Below are positions 33,464-43,018 of a DNA stretch of 64,000 nt, piece after piece. The notes beneath the pieces are model-generated. The model was not told the DNA's origin. It did no database searches and saw only the letters and a list, made by a program, of their open reading frames with translations. A program made the translations under genes and the position numbers. This DNA comes from Bacteroidaceae bacterium. Lineage in GTDB: Bacteria > Bacteroidota > Bacteroidia > Bacteroidales > Bacteroidaceae. The stretch lies in assembly GCA_024398785.1 (NCBI GenBank), contig JAKSIO010000009.1, positions 1-64,000 on the forward strand. The letters run 5' to 3'. Within the stretch, counting starts at the first letter, position 1, and the number at the start of each line of letters is the position of its first letter.

Positions 33464-34723
33464 ATGAAAAAAATCAAATACGCAACAATATTTTTGTTGT
33501 CTTTCTTCTTATGTTCGTGTCTTAAGAACGAACCCGCGCAGGACACTCTGCTCATGAGTATTGACAAGTTTGAAAAGTATTTTTCAGATGTTACGGCAGA
33601 ATACAAAGACATTCTTTTTACAGAAATCGATTCACTTGTAATAGGTTATCAAACCATTCAGTCTGTCAATAGTGTTGTTACCGATGTCATAGCCGGCATG
33701 GATGATTTGCCGCAGTTTGACACAAATATCATGAACTACATCCAAGCTTTGGTTACAGGAAACTTTTCATTCTTTGCTACGGCCTGTCCGCAGATTCCCC
33801 ACGGAAGGATTGACATTGACACAAGGACTGGAGAAAAACTGTTTACTCCCTATGAGCCTATTCCCGATGCCGGCAAACTTGTCCTGCACGTAGTAACGGG
33901 AACAGATTCCACATACACGGCTATAATAGAAGCCAACCACTTATTTCATATTTGTGTAGATACCACAGACGTAATTCTGGCAAAAAACATAAGTATAATC
34001 CTAAAGCAAAAAAAAGGACCGAATGCAAAAGAAGAAACCTATATGGATATGGACTACCATATGGAATTTGACCAGGAATTGCAGAATGCATGTGCCCAGG
34101 CTATGATTGATATTTCCGGTAACCGCCTTTTTGTAATCAATGCGAATGTTGACGATACAAAACTTGTATTCAACATAAGTAACACTATAGACGGAACGCA
34201 GTTGTTCAATGCCAAGTATGTAATGGTAGGCCGCGATATGTACGCATCAATGCTGTCACAGGACATTGCTCCCAAGGTTCTTGTCAGACACCTGCAAGTA
34301 AATTGCTTTGACCAGAAAATTCTGTTTGATATAGATATAGACAATATTTTTGACAAAATAAACCCCAACAAAGACAAGATTACATCAATACTGCTGCAAT
34401 TCTTCATGCAGGGGCCCGGCAATTGGCGCGGCACAACCAGCTCTGTACTTGACAGCAGTTTCGGAGTGGCTGGCTTTGTGGACCTTTTCAACAATCTGAA
34501 TATAATGATATCCACACCGGTAGGCATGGGATACAGCAACCCTGTTGCACGTGTAAAACTGACAACGGAATATTCTGACGAAGATTATGCCATCACGTAT
34601 GTTGTATGCAACGACTACTCCTCAAAACCTATAAGTGAAATTCCGCTGTTCGGCTACAATGACATATATGAATTCAGTGCCGATGTGATGGTCAAGGTAA
34701 TTGACATCATCCTAAACCAATAA
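33464..34723 (+). CDS. Putative lipoprotein of unknown function
   Basis: The 419-aa lipoprotein (MKKIKYATIFLLSFFLCSCL, predicted lipidated Cys19) has a mature part rich in beta strands and aspartates, with no motif I recognise. Repeated statements of the type KLVLHVVTGTDSTYTAIIEA and DDTKLVFNISNTIDGTQLF suggest duplicated beta-sandwich modules that could bind a surface ligand. It converges on the fimbrial operon, 8 bp from the stop of the last fimbrillin-like gene. There is no sign that it belongs to that operon. Confidence 0.7.
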   Translation: MKKIKYATIFLLSFFLCSCLKNEPAQDTLLMSIDKFEKYFSDVTAEYKDILFTEIDSLVIGYQTIQSVNSVVTDVIAGMDDLPQFDTNIMNYIQALVTGNFSFFATACPQIPHGRIDIDTRTGEKLFTPYEPIPDAGKLVLHVVTGTDSTYTAIIEANHLFHICVDTTDVILAKNISIILKQKKGPNAKEETYMDMDYHMEFDQELQNACAQAMIDISGNRLFVINANVDDTKLVFNISNTIDGTQLFNAKYVMVGRDMYASMLSQDIAPKVLVRHLQVNCFDQKILFDIDIDNIFDKINPNKDKITSILLQFFMQGPGNWRGTTSSVLDSSFGVAGFVDLFNNLNIMISTPVGMGYSNPVARVKLTTEYSDEDYAITYVVCNDYSSKPISEIPLFGYNDIYEFSADVMVKVIDIILNQ

Positions 34724-34731
34724 TGTAAAAA

Positions 34732-35829
34732 TCAATAAACACTGCGCAAGACATCAGACAATTCCACTTCATACCGGTCCATACTGCCGTTTGTGCTGCG
34801 AACAGTTGATTTGGTACCGGAACTGTTGTCCGGTGATGTCAGTTTGAATATGTAGGTATAGCAGTAACCGGGCTCAAGTTTCATTAGTTCGGCCGGGATA
34901 TAGCACTTCTGGTTATCGCATACAAGCGCATAGTCGCTTTGGTTATCCGGATCGGCCAGCAGAAGATACTGCGGATACAAGGGATACGGAACATTCGGGC
35001 TGACCATATAGCCGGCTGCAATGTCGTTGAACGTCAAGTTGGCAGGTGTCATGTCAGGGCACGAAATTGACGCCACGGTGTCTGCAATGGAATATGACAC
35101 TGAAACCGTGCCCACCAACGGAATTTCGCCCGATTTTGTCAGCGTGGTACCAGATATCGCCGTCGCATTGACATCGGCGGCTCTCATAAGATACACGCAT
35201 ACCTTGGAGTACAGTTTTATGAATTCCATACGCACCGGTTCATTCTGTGGTGCCGGACCGTGCCAAAGGCGGGAAATGAGCGGAAAGTCCCGTTCTGTAA
35301 CAGTCACGTTGTCTGGAGTGGTCATAACCCCGCTCTGTGATATTGCAATACGGGGAACCCCGGAAAGCGTCAATACGACACCGTTTTTTTTCTGTGATAT
35401 GGAACCGCTGTAATCAATCTTTCCTGTGGCACTTTTAGGCACATATCCCATAAAACGGTATTCGGTTGCCGAATAGTCCCAGTATTTGGTAACCTGGTCG
35501 GGCCCCTGCCCCACATATTCCCAACCGGCGCTATTGGTAACGCTGCTGCCGTCGGTATTTGACACATAGCAGACCCGGTAGCTGTTCATCACATCCTGCC
35601 AGCCTGTGGGGCTGTTTTTGTAACCTGTAACAATAAAGCTGTCTGCTACTTCTTCAAGTCCCACTGTAACTGCTGCACGTGTTACCATTGTTTCTGCCTG
35701 CAGATTGCCCCCGAATGCAATAGGACATGATTCTGCAGGAAGGCCTGTTCCAACAACTGTTTTGTCACACGATACCAGCACGGCAAGTGCCGCAATGGAA
35801 CAAAGAATTGAATTCAATTTCATCTGCAT
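34732..35829 (-). CDS. Fimbrillin-family lipoprotein, short paralogue
   Basis: The 365-aa lipoprotein (LAVLVSC, Cys21) is the last and shortest of four fimbrillin paralogues. It shares their signature blocks: PIAFGG near the start, WEYVGQGPDQVTKYWDYS, and PGYCYTYIFKLTS near the C-terminus. Fimbrillins are exported as lipoproteins, cleaved by a gingipain-like protease at an Arg/Lys site and polymerised by strand exchange. Its single-module size suggests a tip or minor subunit. ATG codons at 35829 and 35823 are both possible starts. Confidence 0.85.
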   Translation of the reverse strand: MQMKLNSILCSIAALAVLVSCDKTVVGTGLPAESCPIAFGGNLQAETMVTRAAVTVGLEEVADSFIVTGYKNSPTGWQDVMNSYRVCYVSNTDGSSVTNSAGWEYVGQGPDQVTKYWDYSATEYRFMGYVPKSATGKIDYSGSISQKKNGVVLTLSGVPRIAISQSGVMTTPDNVTVTERDFPLISRLWHGPAPQNEPVRMEFIKLYSKVCVYLMRAADVNATAISGTTLTKSGEIPLVGTVSVSYSIADTVASISCPDMTPANLTFNDIAAGYMVSPNVPYPLYPQYLLLADPDNQSDYALVCDNQKCYIPAELMKLEPGYCYTYIFKLTSPDNSSGTKSTVRSTNGSMDRYEVELSDVLRSVY

Positions 35830-35850
35830 ATCACTCGAATACTATGGACA

Positions 35851-38466
35851 TCATTTTACATTAAAGACCTTGAACACAGTTCCTCCCAAATCATCAACTC
35901 TGTACAGCACTGAAGTGCCAATCAGTTCTTGTGTACCCATCCACTCTTCCGTACCATCAGCAGTAAATCTTCCCATTGTTTTTTTGTTTACGTCCAAATA
36001 TACATATTCTCCCGGCGCAAGTGTGCAATAATCCGTGCCCTCCTGATAGAATGTAATCATATATTGATAATATCCCAAACCGTTATTACCATAATCATAA
36101 ATGTCGCCATAAGTGCCATCGCTCCAGGTGCAGCTGAATGGTGATTCTGTGCCATTGGCCTGGTACTCTTCAATATACAACGATGTATGGTCATCGTATG
36201 TGCCGTCATCGTTCATATAAGAATCAAGGCCGTCAATCCGAAGATACCACATGCTGGATCTCAAAGACTTGCTGCTATTGTTTGTAACAGGTTCGAATGC
36301 CTCTTCCGCAGGGATCTTCTCACCCAGTCTGTGAGTGTAGGAATAATGTTCGCAATAGAATTCATCACTCGGGTCATCGGATAATACAATCGGGCTGTCC
36401 GCAACCCTTACGAAATATGTATTGTTGTTTATACCATCATTTTTATCGTTATAATAATATTGTTCGCCTTTTCTGATTGTTTGTTCCACATCATATTGTG
36501 ACATATATACATAATCCTTCAATGTGCGGTATGAATCATTTTCATTGCGTCTTTGAGGAAAATAGGCATTGAATGCAGTAAAACTGTTTGCCTCTTCATC
36601 TTCCAGATAATAAATCCGGCCTTCAACCAGATAAGACGTGCTCGTCCATATACCATTCCCATAATAATCAGGGCTTGAAAGGCATTCTATGAAATCGTAA
36701 CCGAAATCTTTTGCAAGCGTAATTTCCGGATCATACTGCTCGCTCCCGTCCGATTCAAAATAATCGAAATAATAAGCATTCCCATCGGGATATTCATTAT
36801 AATCATATATATAGCAATCCACTCCCTTGGGTAGTGTATTATACCGTGCCTGAGAAAATTCATCCGGATTATATGCAAATATGTATGTGCCAGGGTCCGG
36901 GTTGGAGATGCAGGCAAAAGCCTTGGTGCGGTCCGACATTTCGTTGTCAGGGGAATCACCGGGATTGTAATTATTCTGAATACTCATTTTGTCGGACACA
37001 TCGGTCAGTGTCAGTGTTGTTATGCCGGCGGCATCTACAATTGAATATGAATCTGTCGATCTATCATAATTGCCGTGCAGGATACAGTTCTGCACGTTCT
37101 TTTCTGTTATTTTCTGAGTGCCGGTGGCGTAGAACAATCGCACGAATCCATTTGCGTTGAGCTCGGTTTTCTGCAGTTGACGATACTCTGCAGCATTGTT
37201 TCCTACCGTTACATATATGTTGTCTGTTGTGTTGTATACACCGCTTTCCTCCATGGCTGAGCCTTTCTGATAGGTGGTGATGGATATTTCACCTTCTATG
37301 GTTTCGGCATCAAGAGGGTCGTTGGCCAGGTATTCCTTGGCATCGAAAGTTATGGGATACAGGCCGTCAACAGCGTCAGATATCTTGAAAAGGTAGGTGT
37401 AGGCATAGCCCGGCTGCCATCTTATGAATTCTTCAGGAATATATGCTATGACGTCTCTTACCGTAATCTTATGGGAATCTGAGCCGTCAAGTGGCACCAG
37501 AGTAAAGTTTACCCTGATACCCAGTTTCCCGCCGAGGTCGCCTGTAGGGAGGACATCGATATATGAGTTGCCCAGGGAATCCAGAAAATACGATGCACTG
37601 GCCGATGTGGTGCCCAACATTCCGTCATTGGAATAAGCAAGCGTGTCAAATGCAACGTTACTCTTATACTGCACCCCCCAATTAGGGGCGTCGTATTGTA
37701 CAGACAGGCGTCCGTCATTGCCGGAAGAATATATCTTATATTCAAATTCTCCCCTGCTAGGCATAAAATCACCGTCTGTGAAAACTACAGGGTAGGTTCC
37801 TCCAATATGTTCAATGCTTGCCGTGTGGTAAAAGGTTACATTTTCAACACTGTAGCCGGGAATGGTCTCGTATATTCCAAAACGGGCTTTGGTTCTGAAC
37901 GGACGGAAGCTTATGCTGACCGGTTCCTTTCCGTAGTTTGCCTTATTGACCTGTACGGGTTCGGCCAAATATATAGGATACAGCTGATCATCATTGGGCT
38001 GGCCTGTGATTGTGTAGATTGGACTGTCTGTACCTATGTTTGCCGGATTGACGTCCGAGAAAATGGCATTGCCTCCACCTCTTGAAACCGCAATGAAGGT
38101 GTAATGCTGGGTATTGTAGTCCCAGTATTTTACGTCCTGAACATGGTTTTCAAAAGTCTGCTGGCCCACATATTCCCATGTATTTCCAAGTGTCTCTCCG
38201 GGATTGGCCCCAACCCATTTGACATTGTAGCCGTCAAACACCGTGCTGTACGAACTGCCATTGCTTTTTGAACCGTACACAACAAAGCTGCCCCCAAGCA
38301 GAGCGGCGGCATCGGCCCCAGATACGGTCTTGGTGACAGGTGCGCTCTTGCCGTTGAAGGTTATGGCGCAACCGCTGTTTCCGTCAGAGCCTGTCTCCCA
38401 AAAACCGGTTTTGGAACAACCCGGTAACAGTGCTAGAACCAGTGCTATGATATAAATTTTTCTCAC
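35851..38466 (-). CDS. Fimbrillin-family lipoprotein, long paralogue
   Basis: The 871-aa lipoprotein (ALLPGC, Cys17) has an N-terminal fimbrillin part with ITFNGKSAPVTKTVSG, WEYVGQQTFENHVQDVKYWD and the strand WQPGYAYTYLFKIS. A further ~450 residues with tyrosine- and aspartate-rich, partly repetitive modules (YFDYFESDGSEQYDP, YYYNDKNDGINNNTYFV) are not seen in the paralogues. The size and C-terminal extension fit a tip adhesin. It lies 100 bp downstream of the 614-aa paralogue, separated from it by a strong hairpin. Confidence 0.85.
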   Translation of the reverse strand: MRKIYIIALVLALLPGCSKTGFWETGSDGNSGCAITFNGKSAPVTKTVSGADAAALLGGSFVVYGSKSNGSSYSTVFDGYNVKWVGANPGETLGNTWEYVGQQTFENHVQDVKYWDYNTQHYTFIAVSRGGGNAIFSDVNPANIGTDSPIYTITGQPNDDQLYPIYLAEPVQVNKANYGKEPVSISFRPFRTKARFGIYETIPGYSVENVTFYHTASIEHIGGTYPVVFTDGDFMPSRGEFEYKIYSSGNDGRLSVQYDAPNWGVQYKSNVAFDTLAYSNDGMLGTTSASASYFLDSLGNSYIDVLPTGDLGGKLGIRVNFTLVPLDGSDSHKITVRDVIAYIPEEFIRWQPGYAYTYLFKISDAVDGLYPITFDAKEYLANDPLDAETIEGEISITTYQKGSAMEESGVYNTTDNIYVTVGNNAAEYRQLQKTELNANGFVRLFYATGTQKITEKNVQNCILHGNYDRSTDSYSIVDAAGITTLTLTDVSDKMSIQNNYNPGDSPDNEMSDRTKAFACISNPDPGTYIFAYNPDEFSQARYNTLPKGVDCYIYDYNEYPDGNAYYFDYFESDGSEQYDPEITLAKDFGYDFIECLSSPDYYGNGIWTSTSYLVEGRIYYLEDEEANSFTAFNAYFPQRRNENDSYRTLKDYVYMSQYDVEQTIRKGEQYYYNDKNDGINNNTYFVRVADSPIVLSDDPSDEFYCEHYSYTHRLGEKIPAEEAFEPVTNNSSKSLRSSMWYLRIDGLDSYMNDDGTYDDHTSLYIEEYQANGTESPFSCTWSDGTYGDIYDYGNNGLGYYQYMITFYQEGTDYCTLAPGEYVYLDVNKKTMGRFTADGTEEWMGTQELIGTSVLYRVDDLGGTVFKVFNVK

Positions 38467-38489
38467 AATCTAATCTTTTTTGTTTGGTA

Positions 38490-38519
38490 GTCCGGAGGGG
38501 ACATCCAACCCCTCCGGAC
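38490..38519 (-). other. Intercistronic hairpin between fimbrillin genes
   Basis: GTCCGGAGGGG (38490-38500) pairs perfectly with CCCCTCCGGAC (38509-38519) around an 8-nt loop. No T tract follows on the minus strand, so it is more likely an mRNA 3'-end stabiliser or processing site than a full terminator. It could raise the amount of the upstream 614-aa fimbrillin relative to the downstream subunits. Confidence 0.7.
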
Positions 38520-38566
38520 CTAAAGTGTAAACTCTAAATCAGAGTCATATTCTGCTGACTATGTGA

Positions 38567-40411
38567 CTACTCAACCACATTAATAATCTTGTAAGCTGTT
38601 CCATCAGCATATGCAAATGCGTATATACCAGCGGTGGAAGGAGTAAACGTACCAAAGTGGCCTGAAATTGCAGTTTTGCCGTCAGGAGCATCGGCAGCAG
38701 GAATTGCAGATACAATTGTAAGAGGACAGCTTGCCTTTGCAATTGTCATTTTCTTGCCGTTTGCATCTTTGATAATCCATGCTGAAATTTTTTCATCATT
38801 AATAGTATAATAAGTTTCACCTTCTACTGCAACTTCACCGGATGCACAATGAATGTACTCATTACTGGATACAAGCTTATAGTTTTCACTTACAGAGGTA
38901 CCAACGTCTACTGATGCTACTTGCTCAACGCCTTCTGTAGCAAAAACATTGGCGCCATTGTTATTGATCAAAGCCATTGTATTTGCAAATGATCCTTCTG
39001 TAATATCCTGGCAGGCGCCTGACTCAACATTTACGGTGTAAAGTTTACCACCGTCATCAAAATTATATTTGGGATCCTTATGGCCTATATAAATATTACT
39101 GTTTTTCTTATATTCACTATTTGTTGTAGGATTGACACCCTTTGCGTATGTGGTGAGTGGACCGGTTTGTAAGGCTGTAACAGTTTCCTGGACGCCGTCC
39201 TGAGTATCGGTTACAACGGCATCGAAAGTGATAGGCTCAAGATTGCCTGACTTTTCAGATATCTTGAATATGTATGTATAAGCATAATTGCTCTGCCATT
39301 TTGTATATACCTTGGGAATTATGACTGATACAGGACCAACCTCTATCTTTTCGCCCTTGCCGTCTGTTGACACGAGTGTATATTGTACATTCAGATTCAA
39401 CTCTACTCCTGTATTTGGGAGCTGGAACATGTATGCTGAATCAGGGGCTGAATATGAAGCCTTGCTTGATGAACGTCCCATATATTTGTTACCCTCCGGT
39501 TCTGCGCTTTCGCGTGCTTCTTTGAGAGTTATTGAATTACTGAATGTCAAATTTTGTGTTGTTGTCGCACCGACATTAGCCTTATATGTGGCGGTAGCAA
39601 TTCCTTTATTGTCAATATAGACTTCCAAAGAGCCTTCATCAGGAAAACCTTCTCCATCATTAGCATAAAGCATGACTTTATTATCAGTGGATGGATTATT
39701 GTCTTTATCCAGGAATGTAAGACTGTCTACGGAATAGCCTGGAACGGTTTCATAGAATGCGACACGAATTTTTGCACCAATCGACTTGAACTGCGGTGTT
39801 ACAGGTTTTGTTCTGGAATAATTGTCGGTACCAGAGATTGAATCCATATTGGCAATATAAACAGCTGCCAACTCATCGGAAGTACCGGTTACCGTATATA
39901 CAGGATCCGCTGTTCCTACCTTTGAGGTATCAATGGTAGAAAATGACGCAAAATTATTATTGGCACCTTTTCCCCTGGAGAACGCAATGAATTTGTACTT
40001 ATCTGCTTTCTTATCCCAGAATTTGATGGTCTGTTGTGTTACTGCAGTCCAGCTGGTACCTGTAACCTCTGTTTTATTTGTTCCATTAACCGGAGTTATT
40101 GCTACATATTCCCAACCTTTAAGATTGGACTCTGTAGAATTTTCCGTTCCTTGAACAAATTCAACATTGTAGTGGTCAAATACAACGCTTTTGGTTACAC
40201 CTGTTTCTTTCCAGCCATAAACAACAAAACTGTTTCCAAGCAATACGGCGGGGGCATCGTTGGATGTTGCAGTTTTGGTAACAGCAGAATTGGTACTGCC
40301 AAAAACAATTGGAGTTTGTGTTGAACCTTGAGTTTGTCCAACAAAAGTTTCTTTTGTGCAACTTGCCATAGCTACTATGACACCTGTTGCTAAAATCAAC
40401 GTTTTCTTCAT
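38567..40411 (-). CDS. Fimbrillin-family lipoprotein, candidate major subunit
   Basis: The 614-aa lipoprotein (AMASC, Cys18) carries the shared blocks IVFGSTNSAVTKT, WEYVAITPV, TIKFWDKKADKYKFIAFSRG and NYAYTYIFKIS. The C-terminal part (ASCPLTIVSAIPAADAPDG to the end) resembles part of the 850-aa paralogue (ITVNCASFVPETNTKYVI region). A strong hairpin immediately downstream could favour this transcript segment, which is why I suggest it as the major subunit; this is inference. It is the fourth gene of the operon. Confidence 0.85.
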   Translation of the reverse strand: MKKTLILATGVIVAMASCTKETFVGQTQGSTQTPIVFGSTNSAVTKTATSNDAPAVLLGNSFVVYGWKETGVTKSVVFDHYNVEFVQGTENSTESNLKGWEYVAITPVNGTNKTEVTGTSWTAVTQQTIKFWDKKADKYKFIAFSRGKGANNNFASFSTIDTSKVGTADPVYTVTGTSDELAAVYIANMDSISGTDNYSRTKPVTPQFKSIGAKIRVAFYETVPGYSVDSLTFLDKDNNPSTDNKVMLYANDGEGFPDEGSLEVYIDNKGIATATYKANVGATTTQNLTFSNSITLKEARESAEPEGNKYMGRSSSKASYSAPDSAYMFQLPNTGVELNLNVQYTLVSTDGKGEKIEVGPVSVIIPKVYTKWQSNYAYTYIFKISEKSGNLEPITFDAVVTDTQDGVQETVTALQTGPLTTYAKGVNPTTNSEYKKNSNIYIGHKDPKYNFDDGGKLYTVNVESGACQDITEGSFANTMALINNNGANVFATEGVEQVASVDVGTSVSENYKLVSSNEYIHCASGEVAVEGETYYTINDEKISAWIIKDANGKKMTIAKASCPLTIVSAIPAADAPDGKTAISGHFGTFTPSTAGIYAFAYADGTAYKIINVVE

Positions 40412-40459
40412 AACGTAAATAATTGGTTAATAAATATGTATAATTTCTCTCATTTTTTT

Positions 40460-43012
40460 CTATTTCATTGACCCGAATATCTCCGGATATAGTTCACGTA
40501 AATGGTATATTCTATCGGCCGGAGCATTGCTGTATTCTGTGATTTTAGAACCTAACGTTTCTGTCCAATAGTCCACTGTTTCTTTGGGGTAATAATGTTC
40601 GGAGTCACCTTCAAAGTTCTGAATCCACGCATCCAAGTAAGCGTCTTTGCACCCGTCAGGAACAAAAATGAGCAGATTATCAGGGAACTGCGCGTCCGCA
40701 ATATAAGCTTCAATTCTTAAACCATACTCATACTCATTACTATGCTCATAAATATCGCTAATGAAAAATGGAAGAGGTGGAACAGTAACCTCCTCTGAAG
40801 AAGGATCTGTCCACTGACAAATGAAATTTTCCAATTCCGGACATCCGGTAAAAGAATCCCATCCGATTTCAGTTACACTGGCCGGTATTTTGATATCAGT
40901 TAAAGACGGACAGCTTTCAAAACAATAATCTCCAATCACAGTAAGGCCTTCATGCAAAACAACTGTAGTCAGATTGTCACTAACACAAAAAGCTCCGTAT
41001 TCACCAGTCAGTTCTATGACAGATGGTGGTACATCTACTGTCAATAAACATGGCATAAAACCCATTGCGTCAAAGATTGATATGACAGGCCTGTCAAAAA
41101 CCAAGGTCCCCTGTATATAATAATCATATTCGCCATCACCAAAATAAATCTGTTTGGACAATGACATTGATTTTTCTCGTTTAAGATTGGCCTCCCCAAA
41201 ATCGCCACCATCATTAAGATTATCATAAATACCAGATTCACAATCCACATCGAACATCGGATACTCCTTACCGAATATGTCGCCCGGCAGTGCCGTATAG
41301 TTGATGAATAAATAGACACCTTCTTCTCCAACGTTGATTACCTTGTATGTACATTCATCGTTGTCGCCAACGTACTGGATGACATATTTTGTGTTGGTTT
41401 CAGGAACAAAGCTGGCGCAATTGACCGTAATAGCATCCCCTGTAGGAGAATCTGCGGCAGGAATTGAAGTCAGGCCGTCTGTAAGCAAACCGTTGGCACG
41501 GGTCATGACAATGAGATTTGAGTCATCAGTATACTCAAAACTGTCATCCGAGAAATCTACAGTGTCAAAACACTGCTCAGCCAGAGACTCGGTTAAATAT
41601 CCGCTGTATTCTACAGTGAAAAGATTGATGTTGACGCCTTTAACAAGCAGAGGTGTTGAATAGTTTTGGTTCACCACAATGTACAGATTCTCATTGTTAT
41701 ACACATTTTCTCCGTTTGAGGTAATGGCCATGTCTTTCTGGTATGTTGTAATGGACGGTCCGGTAACGGTGGTGACGGTTTCAAGGGAATTGTCAAAAAG
41801 GTCACTGACTGCCACGGCATCGAAACTGATTGGGAACAGACCTGCAACACTGCCTCCGGTGCTTCCGGCGGTCTGGTCAGATATTTTGAAAATGTAGGTG
41901 TACATGCTGTTTGCCGCCCATTTTGTGTATGCCGCAGGCACACTGGCTGTAGCTCCGTGTACGTAGATTATTTCGCCGGCACCATCGGTAGGCACAAGCG
42001 TGTAGTCAACCTTCATATTGATTGGAAGCGGAGAGCCTGCCGAAGCGGGAATGTCAATGGCTATTACCGAATACGATGCCGTGGCTGAACTGCGTCCAAG
42101 ATAGACATTGCCGTCTATCCGTTCCTTGTTCTCTTTGGATACATAGTCAAGACCGCCGTCAAAGGAAAGATATTTTGTTCTGGCATTGACTTCTGGGTTT
42201 GACACTATAGCCCTGCCGTTGTCTACGCTGGGGTATGCAACAAATATGGTTCCGATGGCATTGGCTGCGGGGAAGAATTCAGCAGTCTGGTACAGTACAG
42301 GGTTGGACTCCGAACCGTCGGTTGCAAGTTCTGTATTGTCGTCACGGTAGAACTTGACATCGGTTACTGAGTAGCCAGGAATGGTTTCGTACATGGCAAG
42401 ACGTATTTTTGCGCCAAGATGCTTGAACTGCGGCGTAACAATTGGTTTCTCTCCTCCAGGTTGCACCACCTGAAGGTCGGCATAGTACGCTCCCTCTATA
42501 TCGGTTATCTTGCCTTGTATCTGGAATGCGGAATTTTCAAGTGATGGACTGTTGTTGCCGTTGCCTATTGTGGTATTTACAACGCGGGTAAAATGGGCAT
42601 TGCCCTCGCCTTTAGAGAAGGCTACAAATATGTATTTGGCGCTGACATCCCAATATTTTATATCCTGAGACGATACGTTTGACAATGAATCCGGTGTCTG
42701 TCCCACATACTCCCATCCGACAGGATTGGAACGGCTTGAACCTGCCGACCAGCCTACATAATTGACTTTGTAATGGTCAAATACCAGTGTGGTGTTGTTA
42801 TCTGAAACGGTATAGCCAGTCACAATATAGCTGTTACCCAAGTCTCTGGCAGCAAGGCTTCCTGTCCTTTCATTACTTTTGGTAAGGCTTGCTGATTCAC
42901 CTCCAAAACAGATGGGCTGCAAACTGTCATCCATGCCGGCCAGATATGTCTCTTTTGCGCAGCCGCAAAGCAGAACTGCAAGAACAGCTGATATGTATGT
43001 TGTTTTCTTCAT
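40460..43012 (-). CDS. Fimbrillin-family lipoprotein fused to leucine-rich repeats
   Basis: The 850-aa lipoprotein (LLCGC, Cys18) begins as a fimbrillin: PICFGGESASLTKSN, WEYVGQTPDSLSNVSSQD, YIFVAFSKGEG and NSMYTYIFKISDQ. Roughly the last 250 residues contain BspA-type repeats (LTTVVLHEGLTVIGDYCF, LTDIKIPASVTEIGWDSF), similar to the surface protein at 29878-31797. A fimbrillin with an LRR head suggests an adhesive tip. It is the third gene of the operon, 6 bp after the DUF5119 gene. Confidence 0.85.
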   Translation of the reverse strand: MKKTTYISAVLAVLLCGCAKETYLAGMDDSLQPICFGGESASLTKSNERTGSLAARDLGNSYIVTGYTVSDNNTTLVFDHYKVNYVGWSAGSSRSNPVGWEYVGQTPDSLSNVSSQDIKYWDVSAKYIFVAFSKGEGNAHFTRVVNTTIGNGNNSPSLENSAFQIQGKITDIEGAYYADLQVVQPGGEKPIVTPQFKHLGAKIRLAMYETIPGYSVTDVKFYRDDNTELATDGSESNPVLYQTAEFFPAANAIGTIFVAYPSVDNGRAIVSNPEVNARTKYLSFDGGLDYVSKENKERIDGNVYLGRSSATASYSVIAIDIPASAGSPLPINMKVDYTLVPTDGAGEIIYVHGATASVPAAYTKWAANSMYTYIFKISDQTAGSTGGSVAGLFPISFDAVAVSDLFDNSLETVTTVTGPSITTYQKDMAITSNGENVYNNENLYIVVNQNYSTPLLVKGVNINLFTVEYSGYLTESLAEQCFDTVDFSDDSFEYTDDSNLIVMTRANGLLTDGLTSIPAADSPTGDAITVNCASFVPETNTKYVIQYVGDNDECTYKVINVGEEGVYLFINYTALPGDIFGKEYPMFDVDCESGIYDNLNDGGDFGEANLKREKSMSLSKQIYFGDGEYDYYIQGTLVFDRPVISIFDAMGFMPCLLTVDVPPSVIELTGEYGAFCVSDNLTTVVLHEGLTVIGDYCFESCPSLTDIKIPASVTEIGWDSFTGCPELENFICQWTDPSSEEVTVPPLPFFISDIYEHSNEYEYGLRIEAYIADAQFPDNLLIFVPDGCKDAYLDAWIQNFEGDSEHYYPKETVDYWTETLGSKITEYSNAPADRIYHLRELYPEIFGSMK

Positions 43013-43018
43013 ATTCCG

